NCBI RefSeq assembly: GCF_037203605.1
Contig: NZ_JBBDHC010000019.1
Location: 1 to 64,000 of the forward strand
Reading direction: 5' to 3'
Origin: Denitratimonas tolerans
Lineage (GTDB): Bacteria; Pseudomonadota; Gammaproteobacteria; Xanthomonadales; Xanthomonadaceae
DNA: 64,000 bases
In this document: one piece after another, positions 41,342-50,739 of the stretch
Layout of the letters: every line of letters starts with the position of its first letter
How positions within the stretch are numbered: the stretch's first letter is position 1
Program-made: the position numbers and the translations under genes
Notes under the pieces: model-generated
The model's input: the letters and a program-made list of their open reading frames with translations, nothing else
Databases searched by the model: none
What the model was told of the DNA's origin: nothing

Positions 41342-42885
41342 CGGGTCACCTCGAGCGATTTTTCCTGCCGGTTCGGATGCACTGCGTAGCTGGTGCTCTT
41401 GCGCTGGCCGAAGAGGTCCGCCGGCGAATCGCCGCTGCAGCCGTTGCCGAAGGTGAAGCCGCAGCCGCCGCGCTCGCCGAAGGCATCGTTGGCGTACTCG
41501 CGGTGCGCCGAGGGAATCACGAAGCGGTCCTCGTAGTTGGCGATGGCCAGATAGCGGTACATGTCCTCGGCCTGGGCCACGGTCAGCCCGGCCTGCTTCA
41601 GCACGGCGTGATCCTCGACCCCGTCCACGTTCAGCGAACGCCGCCAGGCACGCATCGCCATCATCCGCTCCAGCGCGCGCACCACCGGCGCTTCGTCGCC
41701 GGCGGTCAGCATGTTGGCCAGATAGCGCACCGGGATGCGCAGCGAGGCGATGTCGGGCAGTTCGCCGTTCATGCCCACCCGGCCGCGCTCGGCCGCGGAC
41801 TGGATCGGCGACAGCGGCGGCACGTACCAGACCATCGGCAGGGTGCGGTATTCCGGATGCAGCGGCAGCGCCAGCTTCCAGTCGATGGCGAGCTTGTAGG
41901 TGGGCGAATTGACCGCCGCTTCCAGCCAGCTGTCGGGGATGCCTTCCTTGCGCGCGGCCTCGATCACCGCCGGGTCGTTGGGGTCGAGGAAGATGTCCAG
42001 GTGGGCCTGGTACAGGTCTTTCTCGGCCGGCACGGACGCCGCTTCCTGGATGCGGTCTGCGTCGTACAGCAGCACGCCGAGATAGCGGATGCGGCCCACG
42101 CAGGTTTCCGAGCACACCGTGGGCTCGCCCATCTCGATGCGCGGGTAGCAGAAGATGCACTTCTCGGATTTGCCCGACTTCCAGTTGTAGTAGATCTTCT
42201 TGTACGGGCAGGCCGACACGCACATGCGCCAGCCGCGGCACTTGTCCTGGTCGATCAGGACGATGCCGTCCTCCTCGCGCTTGTAGATCGCGCCCGACGG
42301 GCAGGCGGACACGCACGCCGGGTTGAGGCAGTGCTCGCACAGCCGCGGCAGGTACATCATGAAGGTCTTCTCGAACGCGCCGTAGATCTCCTTCTGCACG
42401 TTGTCGAAGTTGCGGTCCTTGCTGCGCTTGGCGAACTCGGTGCCGAGGATCTCCTCCCAGTTCGGGCCCCAGTGGATCTTCTGCATGCGCTGGCCGGAGA
42501 TCAGCGAGCGCGGGCGCGCGGTCGGCTGGTGCTTGCCGTCCGGCGCCTCGTGCAGGTGCTGGTAGTCGAAGTCGAACGGCTCGTAGTAGTCGTCGATCTG
42601 CGGCAGGTCGGGGTTGGCGAAGATCTTCGACAGCATCCGCCAGCGCCCGCCGGCGCGCGGCACCAGCTTGCCGCTGCGGGTGCGCACCCAACCACCGTTC
42701 CACTTGTCCTGGTTCTCCCATTCCTTGGGATAACCCACGCCGGGCTTGGTCTCGACGTTGTTGAACCAGGCGTACTCCACGCCCTCGCGCGAGGTCCAGA
42801 CGTTCTTGCAGGTGATGGAGCAAGTGTGGCAACCGATGCACTTGTCCAGGTTCAGCACCATCGCGATCTGTGCGCGGACCTTCAT
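41338..42885 (-). CDS. narH: respiratory nitrate reductase beta subunit
   Basis: A 515-residue iron-sulfur protein wiring NarI hemes to NarG. Four Cys clusters are visible: CIGCHTCSITC, CEHCLNPACVSACP, CRGWRMCVSACP (Trp replaces one Cys, the [3Fe-4S] site), and CIFCYPR with CSETCVGR. The end SADLFGQRKSTSY-like (PADLFGQRKSTSY) is conserved. The start ATG 42885 shares one base with the narG stop (TGATG), so translation is coupled. Confidence 0.98.
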   Translation of the reverse strand: MKVRAQIAMVLNLDKCIGCHTCSITCKNVWTSREGVEYAWFNNVETKPGVGYPKEWENQDKWNGGWVRTRSGKLVPRAGGRWRMLSKIFANPDLPQIDDYYEPFDFDYQHLHEAPDGKHQPTARPRSLISGQRMQKIHWGPNWEEILGTEFAKRSKDRNFDNVQKEIYGAFEKTFMMYLPRLCEHCLNPACVSACPSGAIYKREEDGIVLIDQDKCRGWRMCVSACPYKKIYYNWKSGKSEKCIFCYPRIEMGEPTVCSETCVGRIRYLGVLLYDADRIQEAASVPAEKDLYQAHLDIFLDPNDPAVIEAARKEGIPDSWLEAAVNSPTYKLAIDWKLALPLHPEYRTLPMVWYVPPLSPIQSAAERGRVGMNGELPDIASLRIPVRYLANMLTAGDEAPVVRALERMMAMRAWRRSLNVDGVEDHAVLKQAGLTVAQAEDMYRYLAIANYEDRFVIPSAHREYANDAFGERGGCGFTFGNGCSGDSPADLFGQRKSTSYAVHPNRQEKSLEVTR

Positions 42886-45800
42886 CACACCACCTCCTGG
42901 GCATTGGCAGGCACGGGCTCGCCGTCCAGCCAGTCGATCCTGTCCATCTTCCTCACCACCACCAGTTCGTCGCGGTTCGTGCCCACGGTGCCGTAGTAGT
43001 TGAAGCCGTAGGCATACTGCGCATAGCCGCCGATCATGTGGGTGGGCTTGAGCACCACCCGGGTGACCGAGTTGTGGATGCCGCCGCGGGTGCCGGTGAT
43101 CTCGGAGCCGGGCGTGTTGATGATGCGTTCCTGCGCGTGGTACATCATCGCGATGCCGTTCATCATGCGCTGGCTGACCACCGCCCGCGCCGCGATCGCG
43201 CCGTTGACGTTGAACAGCTCGATCCAGTCGTTGTCCTCGATCCCGGCGCTGCGCGCGTCGTCCTCGCTCAGCCACACGATCGGGCCGCCGCGGGACAGCG
43301 TCTGCATGATCAGGTTGTCGGAATAGGTGCTGTGGATGCCCCACTTCTGGTGCGGGGTGATCCAGTTCAGCACGATCTCCTTGTGGCCGTTCGGCTTCTT
43401 GCCCAGGATCGGCGCGATGGTCTTGGTGTCCACCGGCGGGCGGTACTGCATGAACCCCTCGCCGAAGGCCAGCATCCATTCGTGGTCCTGGTAGAACTGC
43501 TGGCGACCGGTCAGGGTGCGCCACGGGATCAGCTCGTGCACATTGGTGTAGCCGGCGTTGTAGCTGACGTGCTCGTCCTCCAGCCCCGACCAGATCGGCG
43601 AGGAGATGATCTTGCGCGGCTGCGCCTGGATGTCGCGGAAGCGGATCGCCTCGTGCTCCTTGCCCACCGCAAGATGGGTGTGGTCGCGGCCGGTGAACGT
43701 GCCCAGCGACTCCCAGGCCTTGACCGCCACATGGCCGTTGGTTTCCGGCGCCAGGTGCAGGATCACTTCGCAGGCGTCGATAGCCGAATCGATCTGCGGC
43801 CGGCCGTGGCTGACGCCCTCCTCGCGCACGCGGTGGTTGAGCTCGCCGAGGAAATGCACCTCGTCCTTGGTATCCCAGTTCATGCCCTTGCCGCCGTTGC
43901 CCTGCTTGTCCAGCAGCGGGCCCAGCGAGGTGAACTTCTTGTACAGGTTCGGGTAATCGCGCTCCACCACCACCATCGACGGCATGGTCTTGCCTGGGAT
44001 CGCCTCGCACTCGCCCTTCTTCCAGTCGGTCACGCCCAGCGGCATCGCCAGCTCGTTGGGGGTGTCGTGCAGGGTCGGCACCAGCACCAGGTCCTTGACC
44101 ACGTCCAGCACGCCGGGCGCCAGTTCGCTGACGGTCCTGGCGATGCCCTTGAAGATGTCCCAGTCGCTGCGCGACTCCCATGCCGGGTCCACCGCCTTCG
44201 ACAGCGGGTGGATGAAGGGGTGCATGTCGGAGGTGTTGAGGTCGTTCTTCTCGTACCAGGTCGCGGTGGGCAGCACCACGTCGGAATACAGCGCGGTGGT
44301 GCACATGCGGAAGTCCAGCGTGACCAGCAGGTCGAGCTTGCCCTCGGGTGCCTCGTCGCGCCACCTCACTTCCTCGGGCTTGGTCGCGCCGCGCTCGCCC
44401 AGGTCCTTGCCCTGCACGCCGTGGCGGGTGCCGAGCAGGTGGCGCAGCATGTATTCATGGCCCTTGCCGGACGAGCCCAGCAGGTTGGAGCGCCAGATGA
44501 AGAGGTTGCGCGGGAAGTTCTGCGGCGCGTCCGGATCGGCGAAGGCGAAGTCCAGCGCGCCGGACTTCAGCTGCGCCACCGCGTAGTCGACCGGTGCCAC
44601 GCCGGCCGCCTCGGCCTCGCGCACCACCTCGATCGGATTGCGGTCCAGCTGCGGCGCGCTGGGCAGCCAGCCCATGCGCACCGCGCGCAGGTTCAGGTCG
44701 GCCATCGAGCCGGTGAACTTCGCCGGGTCGGCCAGCGGCGAAAGGATCTCCTTCACGTCCAGCTTCTCGTAGCGCCATTGGTCGGAGTTGAAGTAGAAGA
44801 ACGAGGTGCCATTCATGTGGCGCGGTGGCTTGCTCCAGTCCAGCGCGAACGCCAGCGGCTGCCAGCCGGTCTGCGGGCGCAGCTTTTCCTGCCCGACGTA
44901 GTGCGCCCAGCCGCCTCCCGTCTGACCCACGCAGCCGCACATGACCAGCATGTTGATCAGGCCGCGGTAGTTCATGTCGTTGTGGTACCAGTGGTTCATC
45001 GCCGCGCCGACGATGATCATGCTGCGGCCACGGGTCTTGTCGGCGGTGCGGGCGAACTCGCGGGCGATCTCGATCACGTCCAGACGCGGCACGCCGGTGA
45101 TCGTTTCCTGCCAGGCCGGGGTGCCCGGCAGGTTGTCGTCGAAGCTGGTGGCCACGTTGCCGCCGCCGAAGCCGCGGTCCACGCCGTACTGCGCCAGCAG
45201 CAGGTCGTACACCGTGGCGACCAGGGTTTCCGCGCCATCGGCGGTCTGCAGCCTGCGCACCGGGATGTTGCGCTCCAGCACGTCCTCGAACTTGACGGCG
45301 GTCCACTTCTCGTGCTCGATGCCGCCGAAGTACGGAAAGCTCACCGCCTCGATGCCGTCATGGGCGTCCTTGAAGCTCAGCCGCAGGCGCGTCTCGCGAC
45401 CGGCGCTGTCCTTTTCCTCGATGTTCCACTTGCCCTTTTCGCCCCAGCGGAAACCGACCGAGCCGTTCGGCACGGTGACGGCACCGGTGGTCTCGTCGAA
45501 CGCCAGGCTCTTCCATTCGGGATTGTTGGCCTCGCCCAGCCCGCCGAGGTCGGAGGCGCGCAGGTAACGCCCCGCCACCAGCCGGCCATCGTCGCGCCGC
45601 TCCAGCCGCACCAGCAGCGGCATGTCGGTGTATTGCCGGCAATAGTCGGTGAAGTACTGCGAGGGCCGGTCGACGTGGAACTCCTTCAGGATCACGTGGC
45701 CGAACGCGAACGCCAGCGCGGCGTCGGTGCCCTGCTTGGGGTGCAGCCAGTGGTCGGTGAGCTTGGCGACTTCGGAATAGTCCGGGGTGATCGCCACCGT

Positions 45801-46628
45801 CTTGGTGCCGTTGTAGCGCGCCTCGGTGAAGAAGTGCGCGTCGGGCGTGCGGGTCTGCGGGACGTTGGAGCCCCACGCGATGATGTAGCGGCTGTTGTAC
45901 CAGTCGGCCGATTCCGGCACGTCGGTCTGCTCGCCCCACACCTGCGGCGAGGACGGCGGCAGGTCGCAGTACCAGTCGTAGAACGACAGGCAGGCACCGC
46001 CGAGCAGCGACAGGTAGCGCGCGCCGGAGGCGTAGGACACCATCGACATCGCCGGGATCGGCGAGAACCCGACCACGCGATCCGGGCCGTACTTTTTCAC
46101 CGTGTAAAGGTTCGAGGCGGCGATCAGCTCGTTGGCCTCCTCCCAGCGCACCCGCGCGAAGCCGCCCATGCCGCGGCGCGACTTGTAGTCCGCCGCCTTG
46201 GCCGGGTCTTCCACGATGCTGGCCCAGGCGTCCACCGGTGCCATGGTCTTGCGCGCCTGCCGCCACAGGCGCAGCAGCGCGCCGCGGATCAGCGGGTACT
46301 TCAGGCGGTTGGCGCTGTACAGGTACCAGGAATAGCTGGCCCCGCGCGGGCAGCCGCGCGGCTCGTGGTTGGGCAGGTCGGGCCGCGTGCGCGGGTAGTC
46401 GGTCTGCTGGGTTTCCCAGGTCACCAGGCCGTTCTTGACGTAGATCTTCCAGCTGCAGGAGCCGGTGCAGTTCACCCCGTGGGTGGAGCGCACGATCTTG
46501 TCGTACTGCCAGCGCGCACGGTAGCCGTTCTCCCAGTCGCGGCTTTCGGTCTTGGTGAAGCCGTGGCCGTCGGCGAACGGCTCCGCCTGGCGCTTGAAGA
46601 ACTGCAGGCGGTCAAGGAAATAGCTCAT
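42885..46628 (-). CDS. narG: respiratory nitrate reductase alpha subunit
   Basis: A 1247-residue cytoplasmic Mo-bisMGD enzyme reducing nitrate to nitrite during anaerobic respiration. The FS0 cluster motif HGVNCTGSCSW (His plus Cys) near residue 50 and EPRGCPRGASYSW distinguish membrane-bound NarG from periplasmic Nap. YNSRYIIAWGSNVPQTRTPD is a pterin-binding segment. No Tat signal is seen, as usual for NarG apart from its vestigial N-terminus. The length matches the family. It is the first gene of narGHJI-ppiC-narK-modE; an FNR-type palindrome lies upstream at 46742-46755. Confidence 0.98.
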   Translation of the reverse strand: MSYFLDRLQFFKRQAEPFADGHGFTKTESRDWENGYRARWQYDKIVRSTHGVNCTGSCSWKIYVKNGLVTWETQQTDYPRTRPDLPNHEPRGCPRGASYSWYLYSANRLKYPLIRGALLRLWRQARKTMAPVDAWASIVEDPAKAADYKSRRGMGGFARVRWEEANELIAASNLYTVKKYGPDRVVGFSPIPAMSMVSYASGARYLSLLGGACLSFYDWYCDLPPSSPQVWGEQTDVPESADWYNSRYIIAWGSNVPQTRTPDAHFFTEARYNGTKTVAITPDYSEVAKLTDHWLHPKQGTDAALAFAFGHVILKEFHVDRPSQYFTDYCRQYTDMPLLVRLERRDDGRLVAGRYLRASDLGGLGEANNPEWKSLAFDETTGAVTVPNGSVGFRWGEKGKWNIEEKDSAGRETRLRLSFKDAHDGIEAVSFPYFGGIEHEKWTAVKFEDVLERNIPVRRLQTADGAETLVATVYDLLLAQYGVDRGFGGGNVATSFDDNLPGTPAWQETITGVPRLDVIEIAREFARTADKTRGRSMIIVGAAMNHWYHNDMNYRGLINMLVMCGCVGQTGGGWAHYVGQEKLRPQTGWQPLAFALDWSKPPRHMNGTSFFYFNSDQWRYEKLDVKEILSPLADPAKFTGSMADLNLRAVRMGWLPSAPQLDRNPIEVVREAEAAGVAPVDYAVAQLKSGALDFAFADPDAPQNFPRNLFIWRSNLLGSSGKGHEYMLRHLLGTRHGVQGKDLGERGATKPEEVRWRDEAPEGKLDLLVTLDFRMCTTALYSDVVLPTATWYEKNDLNTSDMHPFIHPLSKAVDPAWESRSDWDIFKGIARTVSELAPGVLDVVKDLVLVPTLHDTPNELAMPLGVTDWKKGECEAIPGKTMPSMVVVERDYPNLYKKFTSLGPLLDKQGNGGKGMNWDTKDEVHFLGELNHRVREEGVSHGRPQIDSAIDACEVILHLAPETNGHVAVKAWESLGTFTGRDHTHLAVGKEHEAIRFRDIQAQPRKIISSPIWSGLEDEHVSYNAGYTNVHELIPWRTLTGRQQFYQDHEWMLAFGEGFMQYRPPVDTKTIAPILGKKPNGHKEIVLNWITPHQKWGIHSTYSDNLIMQTLSRGGPIVWLSEDDARSAGIEDNDWIELFNVNGAIAARAVVSQRMMNGIAMMYHAQERIINTPGSEITGTRGGIHNSVTRVVLKPTHMIGGYAQYAYGFNYYGTVGTNRDELVVVRKMDRIDWLDGEPVPANAQEVV

Positions 46629-46741
46629 CGGGAAACCCTCTCGGCAGACGGACGCGGCAGGGCGTCGTGAGACTGGCCGTCAGGCTTCGACTGGCGCACT
46701 CGCCGCGACCACGCATGCTGGTCCGAGTGCTGATCCGCCGT

Positions 46742-46755
46742 TTGACTGACGTCAA
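46742..46755 (-). promoter_or_regulatory. FNR/DNR-type box upstream of narG
   Basis: TTGACTGACGTCAA is a perfect TTGAC-N4-GTCAA palindrome 114 bases before the narG start, in the only gap between narG and the next minus-strand gene. CAGCAT at 46720-46715 is a poor -10 near the expected distance, so exact promoter placement is open. Anaerobic control of narGHJI is expected. Confidence 0.7.
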
Positions 46756-46814
46756 TTTCTCCGAAATCGGCAGCGGATTTCCCGTGCGCCAGCGATACTC
46801 ACGCCGCGCGCGAC

Positions 46815-47201
46815 TCACTCCGCCGTCGGATCGGGCGCGGTTCCGGTGCCGCGCCGACGCGGGCCGCGGCGACGCACGCTGTCGCGCACGTCCACCTCGA
46901 TGCCTACATACAGGGGCGCATCCGCGGCACCGCCGGGCAGGACATAGGCCAGCGCGTCGCGGCAGGGAAGGCGCGCGACGTAGTCCAGAAGATCCGCGCG
47001 CGGCAGCCGCAGGCTCCACGCGCCCGGCTCGACCTGCAGCGCCGCTCCGTCCGGCGCGTCCCCCAGAACGATGCGCTGGACCAGCCGAACGCCCGGCGAC
47101 AGGTGGCTGCTGCGAGTCAGATGGCCGCTGTCCAGAAGTTCGGCCAGGGCATCCTCGTCGATGCGGAAGCGCAGCTGCTGCCCATTGATCTGGATCTTCA
47201 T
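46815..47201 (-). CDS. small hypothetical protein of the moa operon (DUF7009-like)
   Basis: A 128-residue soluble protein starting MKIQINGQQLRFRIDEDALA. It appears beta-rich (VRLVQRIVLGD, LQVEPGAWSLRLPRADLLDY) with a basic and acidic disordered tail. ATG 47201 overlaps the mobA stop by four bases (ATGA), so it is the last gene of the moaA-mobA run. I believe it is of the small DUF7009-like family found beside Moco genes, but I cannot confirm this. The function is unknown; a Moco-handling or nitrate-respiration accessory role is inferred from coupling alone. Confidence 0.65.
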   Translation of the reverse strand: MKIQINGQQLRFRIDEDALAELLDSGHLTRSSHLSPGVRLVQRIVLGDAPDGAALQVEPGAWSLRLPRADLLDYVARLPCRDALAYVLPGGAADAPLYVGIEVDVRDSVRRRGPRRRGTGTAPDPTAE

Positions 47202-47749
47202 GATGCCAGCGCCGCCCATTCGTCCGGCGTGTTGCAGTTTGCGAGCAAGCGCACGTCGCCCGGCGCAAGCGGCAGGATGGTGCCGTTGCAGGCCGCATGC
47301 AGCGCCCGCAGCGAGCGCTGCTCCGGCGGAAGCTGCGGGCTCTGCGCGAGCCAGGCGCGCAGCGCCGCGTCCAGCGCCAGCCGCAGCGGCAGGACGTGGC
47401 CGCGATAGTGCGCGCAGCGCGCCGGGGCCTGCGCCAGCGCGGCGAGCAGCGCGGGCGCGACCTGCGGCATGTCGATCGGAAGCACCACGAGCGGTCCGTC
47501 CTCCAGCACGGCGCTGACCGCGAGGAGGCCGCCCAGCGGTCCCTGGTCGGACACGGCGTCGGGGATGCCCTGTGCCTGCGGATAGTCGCCGCTGACCACC
47601 ACGCGCTGCGCGCCGGCGTCCATCAGCAACTGCGACTGGTGCTGCAGCAGGGTGCGTCCGTTCCAGACCAGCCCGGCCTTGTCCCGGCCCATGCGGCGCG
47701 AGCGCCCGCCGGCCAGCAGCACGCCCGTCCAGGGCGCGTCAGTGCGCAT
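47198..47749 (-). CDS. mobA: molybdenum cofactor guanylyltransferase
   Basis: A 183-residue nucleotidyltransferase that adds GMP to Mo-molybdopterin to give the bis-MGD cofactor used by NarG. GVLLAGGRSRRMGRDKAGLV is the GTP-binding signature, VVLPIDMPQVAP contains the metal-binding Asp, and SLRALHAACNG follows. ATG 47749 is favoured (11-base overlap with moaE); ATG 47758 adds three residues. Confidence 0.93.
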   Translation of the reverse strand: MRTDAPWTGVLLAGGRSRRMGRDKAGLVWNGRTLLQHQSQLLMDAGAQRVVVSGDYPQAQGIPDAVSDQGPLGGLLAVSAVLEDGPLVVLPIDMPQVAPALLAALAQAPARCAHYRGHVLPLRLALDAALRAWLAQSPQLPPEQRSLRALHAACNGTILPLAPGDVRLLANCNTPDEWAALAS

Positions 47750-48224
47750 GCCCTTCATGCAGCGGGGCCGCCTCCTCACGCTCGCACAGCGAACAGCCCT
47801 CGCTCCAGATGCTGTCGCCGTCGGTGTAGTGCTCCTGCTTCCAGATCGGGCTGCTGTGCTTGACCGCCTCGACCACCTGCCGGCAGGCGCGGAAGGCCTC
47901 GTCGCGGTGCGGGGTGCCGGCGACCACCACCATCGCCACATCGCCGATCCCCAGGCGGCCCTTGGCGTGGCCGATGTAGAGCTTCAGCCTGCCATCGAAG
48001 TCGCGCTCGGCCTTGGCCGCGATCTCGGCGAAACCGTTGAGCGCCAGCGGCACGAACATGTCGTAGCTGACCCCGAGCACCGCGCGGCCGTGGTTGAGGT
48101 CGCGCACCCGCCCGACGAACATCGCGATGCCGCCGAAACCGGGGTCGGACACGAAATCCAGCGCCGCAGCCGGATCGAGCCCGCCTTCGGCAATGTCGCG
48201 CACGATCAGTCGATGGGCATCCAC
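47739..48224 (-). CDS. moaE: molybdopterin synthase catalytic subunit
   Basis: A 161-residue enzyme that with thiocarboxylated MoaD converts cPMP to molybdopterin. DPGFGGIAMFVGRVRDLNHG, LYIGHAKGRLGIGDVAMVVV, and the active-site SSPIWKQEHYTDGDSIW (the conserved Lys of KxxxY) are visible. The start is GTG 48224, two bases after the moaD stop. The 48344 start lies in moaD and lacks similarity. The Cys-rich tail (GCSLCEREE) is a lineage feature. Confidence 0.94.
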   Translation of the reverse strand: MDAHRLIVRDIAEGGLDPAAALDFVSDPGFGGIAMFVGRVRDLNHGRAVLGVSYDMFVPLALNGFAEIAAKAERDFDGRLKLYIGHAKGRLGIGDVAMVVVAGTPHRDEAFRACRQVVEAVKHSSPIWKQEHYTDGDSIWSEGCSLCEREEAAPLHEGHAH

Positions 48225-48226
48225 GC

Positions 48227-48487
48227 TCAGCCTCCGCTGACCGGCGGCAGCACCGCCATGCGGCCGTCCTCGGGCACGGGATCGGCTTCGCGCAGCACGG
48301 CCTTTTCGCTGGCGAAGGCCGAGTACTTCAACAGTTTCGGGCAAAACGCCGGCCAGTGCGCGCTGGCGTAGGCTTCCAGCGCCAGGCGCAAATCGTCCAC
48401 GCGCGCACCCGGGGCCAACTCCAGGTGGACGCAGCCATCGGGCTGGTGGTCGCGGAACGCGCCGAACAGCTTCACTTCCACCTTCAC
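48227..48487 (-). CDS. moaD: molybdopterin synthase sulfur-carrier subunit
   Basis: An 86-residue ubiquitin-like protein ending VLPPVSGG. The terminal Gly-Gly is adenylated by MoeB and then thiocarboxylated, giving the sulfur for MoaE. MKVEVKLFGAFRDHQPDG is the first beta-hairpin. It overlaps the moeA stop by four bases. Confidence 0.94.
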   Translation of the reverse strand: MKVEVKLFGAFRDHQPDGCVHLELAPGARVDDLRLALEAYASAHWPAFCPKLLKYSAFASEKAVLREADPVPEDGRMAVLPPVSGG

Positions 48488-49734
48488 GGCTGTACTCCTT
48501 CCAGCGTCAATCCGAGCAGGTGCCCGGGGCCGCAGACCTCCACCGGCGCGCCTTCGGGCAGGTCACCCGCGCTTCCATCGATCACGACCCAGGCATTGGC
48601 CTGCGCCAGCGGCGCGATCCGGAACGATTCCTGCCCAGGCAGCGCCTGCGCCCACAGGCGTCCGTGTGCATCCAGTTCCACCCGCGCCTTGAGGAAGACG
48701 CGCAGGGCATGATGCGCGCGGCGGCCGCCGCGCAGCGGAAGGCGCAGGGCGCGCTCGGGGGCCAGGCCCAGCATCGCGCGCAGCGCCGGCTCCACGAAAA
48801 ACCGCAGCCCCACCGCGCTCGACGCCGGATTGCCCGGCAGGCCGAAGAACAGCGCGCCGTTGGGCAGGGTGGCGAACAAGAGCGGCTTGCCGGGGCGGAT
48901 CGCCACCTTGTGGAAATGGATGGTCGCGCCGAGCTTGCGCAGCGCGTCGGGGATGAAGTCGTAGCGGCCCATCGACACCGCGCCGGTGCTCAGCACCAGT
49001 TCGGCACCGGCCGAGCGCGCCTCTTCCATCGCGATGAAGAACGCATCCACCTCGTCGCTCACGGTCTGGCGCAGCACCAGTTCGGCCCCGGCCTGTTCGA
49101 CCCGCTGCGCCAGGTACGGACCGTTGCTGTTGCGGATTTCGCCCGAGGCCAGCGGCCGCGCGGGATCGTCCACCAGCTCGCGGCCGGTGTTGATCAGCGC
49201 CACCCGCGGGGCCGCGCGCACGTCCACCAGCGACACGCCCAGCGCGGCCAGCAGCATCAGCTGCGGCGCATCCAGGCGGGTACCGGCGGCAAGGAAGCGG
49301 TCGCCCTTGCGCACGTCCTCGCCATGCCGGCGCACATGCTGGCCGCGCGGCACCTCGGCTTGCAGGCGGATGCGCGCCGGCTTGCCGTCGTCATCGCGGG
49401 CCAGCACTTCGACCTGCTCGACCGGGATCACCGCATCCAACCCGTCCGGGATGCGCGCGCCGGTCATGATTTCCCACGCGCCCGCCGGCGCGGAAACCCG
49501 TTCGTCGCCGGCCGCCTGCGCGCCCAGCACCTCGAACTCGGCACCCGCCGCAATGCCCGCATCGCCCACTCGCAGGGCGAAGCCGTCCATCGCGGAATTG
49601 TCGAACGGCGGCAGGTCTTCGCGGCTGTGCACCGGCTCGGCCAGCACCTGTCCCGGCACCGGCGTGCGCGGCACCACCGGCAGCGGTTTGGCTTCCCGCA
49701 GGATGTGCGCCAGCGCCTCGTCGTAGCCGATCAC
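48484..49734 (-). CDS. moeA: molybdopterin molybdenumtransferase
   Basis: A 416-residue enzyme inserting molybdate into adenylated molybdopterin. Diagnostic blocks are PPFDNSAMDGFALRV, GAWEIMTGARIPDGLDAVIP, SMGRYDFIPDALRKLGA and HKVAIRPGKPLLFA, with FFGLPGNPASSAVGLRFFV following. The C-terminal domain IV (from about residue 340) is the usual beta-barrel. GTG 49734 overlaps the moaCB stop (GTGA) and is the natural start. Confidence 0.96.
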   Translation of the reverse strand: MIGYDEALAHILREAKPLPVVPRTPVPGQVLAEPVHSREDLPPFDNSAMDGFALRVGDAGIAAGAEFEVLGAQAAGDERVSAPAGAWEIMTGARIPDGLDAVIPVEQVEVLARDDDGKPARIRLQAEVPRGQHVRRHGEDVRKGDRFLAAGTRLDAPQLMLLAALGVSLVDVRAAPRVALINTGRELVDDPARPLASGEIRNSNGPYLAQRVEQAGAELVLRQTVSDEVDAFFIAMEEARSAGAELVLSTGAVSMGRYDFIPDALRKLGATIHFHKVAIRPGKPLLFATLPNGALFFGLPGNPASSAVGLRFFVEPALRAMLGLAPERALRLPLRGGRRAHHALRVFLKARVELDAHGRLWAQALPGQESFRIAPLAQANAWVVIDGSAGDLPEGAPVEVCGPGHLLGLTLEGVQP

Positions 49735-50729
49735 GGGTGCGGCCTGCCGTCGAGCATCGCCAGCGCGTGCGCCAGCAGCGGGCTGAGCATGTCCATGCAC
49801 TGCTGCGCCGCGCGCGGGCTGCCCGGCAGCGCGAACGCCAGCATGCCGCCGATCTGCACCACCTCGGCGCGGCTGAGCCAGGCCAACGGCGTGTGTTTCG
49901 CGCTCTCGGCCCGCAGCATTTCGGCCAGACCGTCGACCGGGCGATCGGCCACCCGCCGCAGTGCTTCCGGGGTCACGTCGCGCGGACCCAGGCCCGTTCC
50001 GCCGCTGCACAGGCACAGGCGCACGCCCTTGGCGGCCAGCGCGCGCAGGCGTTCGGCCAGCGGATCGATGCCATCCGGCAGTACTTCGATGTGGCCGACC
50101 TCGGCACCGAGTTTGCGCAGCCCTCCCACCAGCACCGGGCCGGAGCGGTCCTCGTAGTCGCCGGAGCTGGCGCGGTCGCTCAGGGTGATGACCGCGCAGG
50201 GCACGCCGTCGAGGCGGGCCAGGCCGCGCGGCCGGTAGTGCGCGCGCTCTTCGTCGCTCATGCCATCGGGATGCACCCACAGCCCCTTCTTGCCGCCTTC
50301 CTTGAACAGCAGGCGCACGCCGTTGATGGCAAGCGCCGGCTGCACCGGCTTGGTCAGGTCGTAGAGCGTGAGCAGGGCCGCATTGACCCCGGCCAGCGCT
50401 TCCATCTCGACCCCGGTGCGGGCCTCCAGCGCGCATTCGCAGTACACCCGGATGGCGTGGCGCGCCGGCACCGGCACGCAGCGCACGCGCACCAGCTCCA
50501 GCGAGATCGGGTGGCACAGCGGCATCAGCTGCGAGGCCATCTTGGCCCCCTGCAGGCCGGCGATTTCCGCCATCACCAGGGCATCGCCCTTGGGCAAGCG
50601 GCGCTCGACCACGGTGGCGAACGCTTCGGCACCGGGCAGGAATTCGCCCACCGCCACCGCGCGCCGGCGGGTCGGGCGCTTGTTGCGGATATCGGCCATG
50701 TGGAAAGCCGCGTCGGATTGCGTCGTCAT
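49731..50729 (-). CDS. moaCB: bifunctional MoaC-MoaB (cPMP synthase / molybdopterin-adenylyltransferase-like)
   Basis: A 332-residue fusion. Residues 1-155 are MoaC (KGDALVMAEIAGLQGAKMAS, QLMPLCHPISLELVRV, ARTGVEMEALAGVNAALLT), which with MoaA makes cyclic pyranopterin monophosphate. Residues about 170-332 are MoaB/MogA-like (AVITLSDRASSGDYEDRSGP, LCSGGTGLGPRDVTPEALRR, FALPGSPRAAQQC), which adenylates molybdopterin. The fusion is common in Xanthomonadales. The start ATG 50729 lies 10 bases from the moaA stop. Confidence 0.95.
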   Translation of the reverse strand: MTTQSDAAFHMADIRNKRPTRRRAVAVGEFLPGAEAFATVVERRLPKGDALVMAEIAGLQGAKMASQLMPLCHPISLELVRVRCVPVPARHAIRVYCECALEARTGVEMEALAGVNAALLTLYDLTKPVQPALAINGVRLLFKEGGKKGLWVHPDGMSDEERAHYRPRGLARLDGVPCAVITLSDRASSGDYEDRSGPVLVGGLRKLGAEVGHIEVLPDGIDPLAERLRALAAKGVRLCLCSGGTGLGPRDVTPEALRRVADRPVDGLAEMLRAESAKHTPLAWLSRAEVVQIGGMLAFALPGSPRAAQQCMDMLSPLLAHALAMLDGRPHP

Positions 50730-50739
50730 GGGTGCCTGC

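Noticed and set aside
42870..46670. A 1266-codon plus-strand open frame opposite narG
   Set aside because: Shadow of narG in a GC-rich genome; low-complexity translation with no signal or domain.
46629..46741. Possible second Moco riboswitch in the narG leader
   Set aside because: None of the conserved UGAUACGG, GCCACC or CCUCCCG blocks are present.
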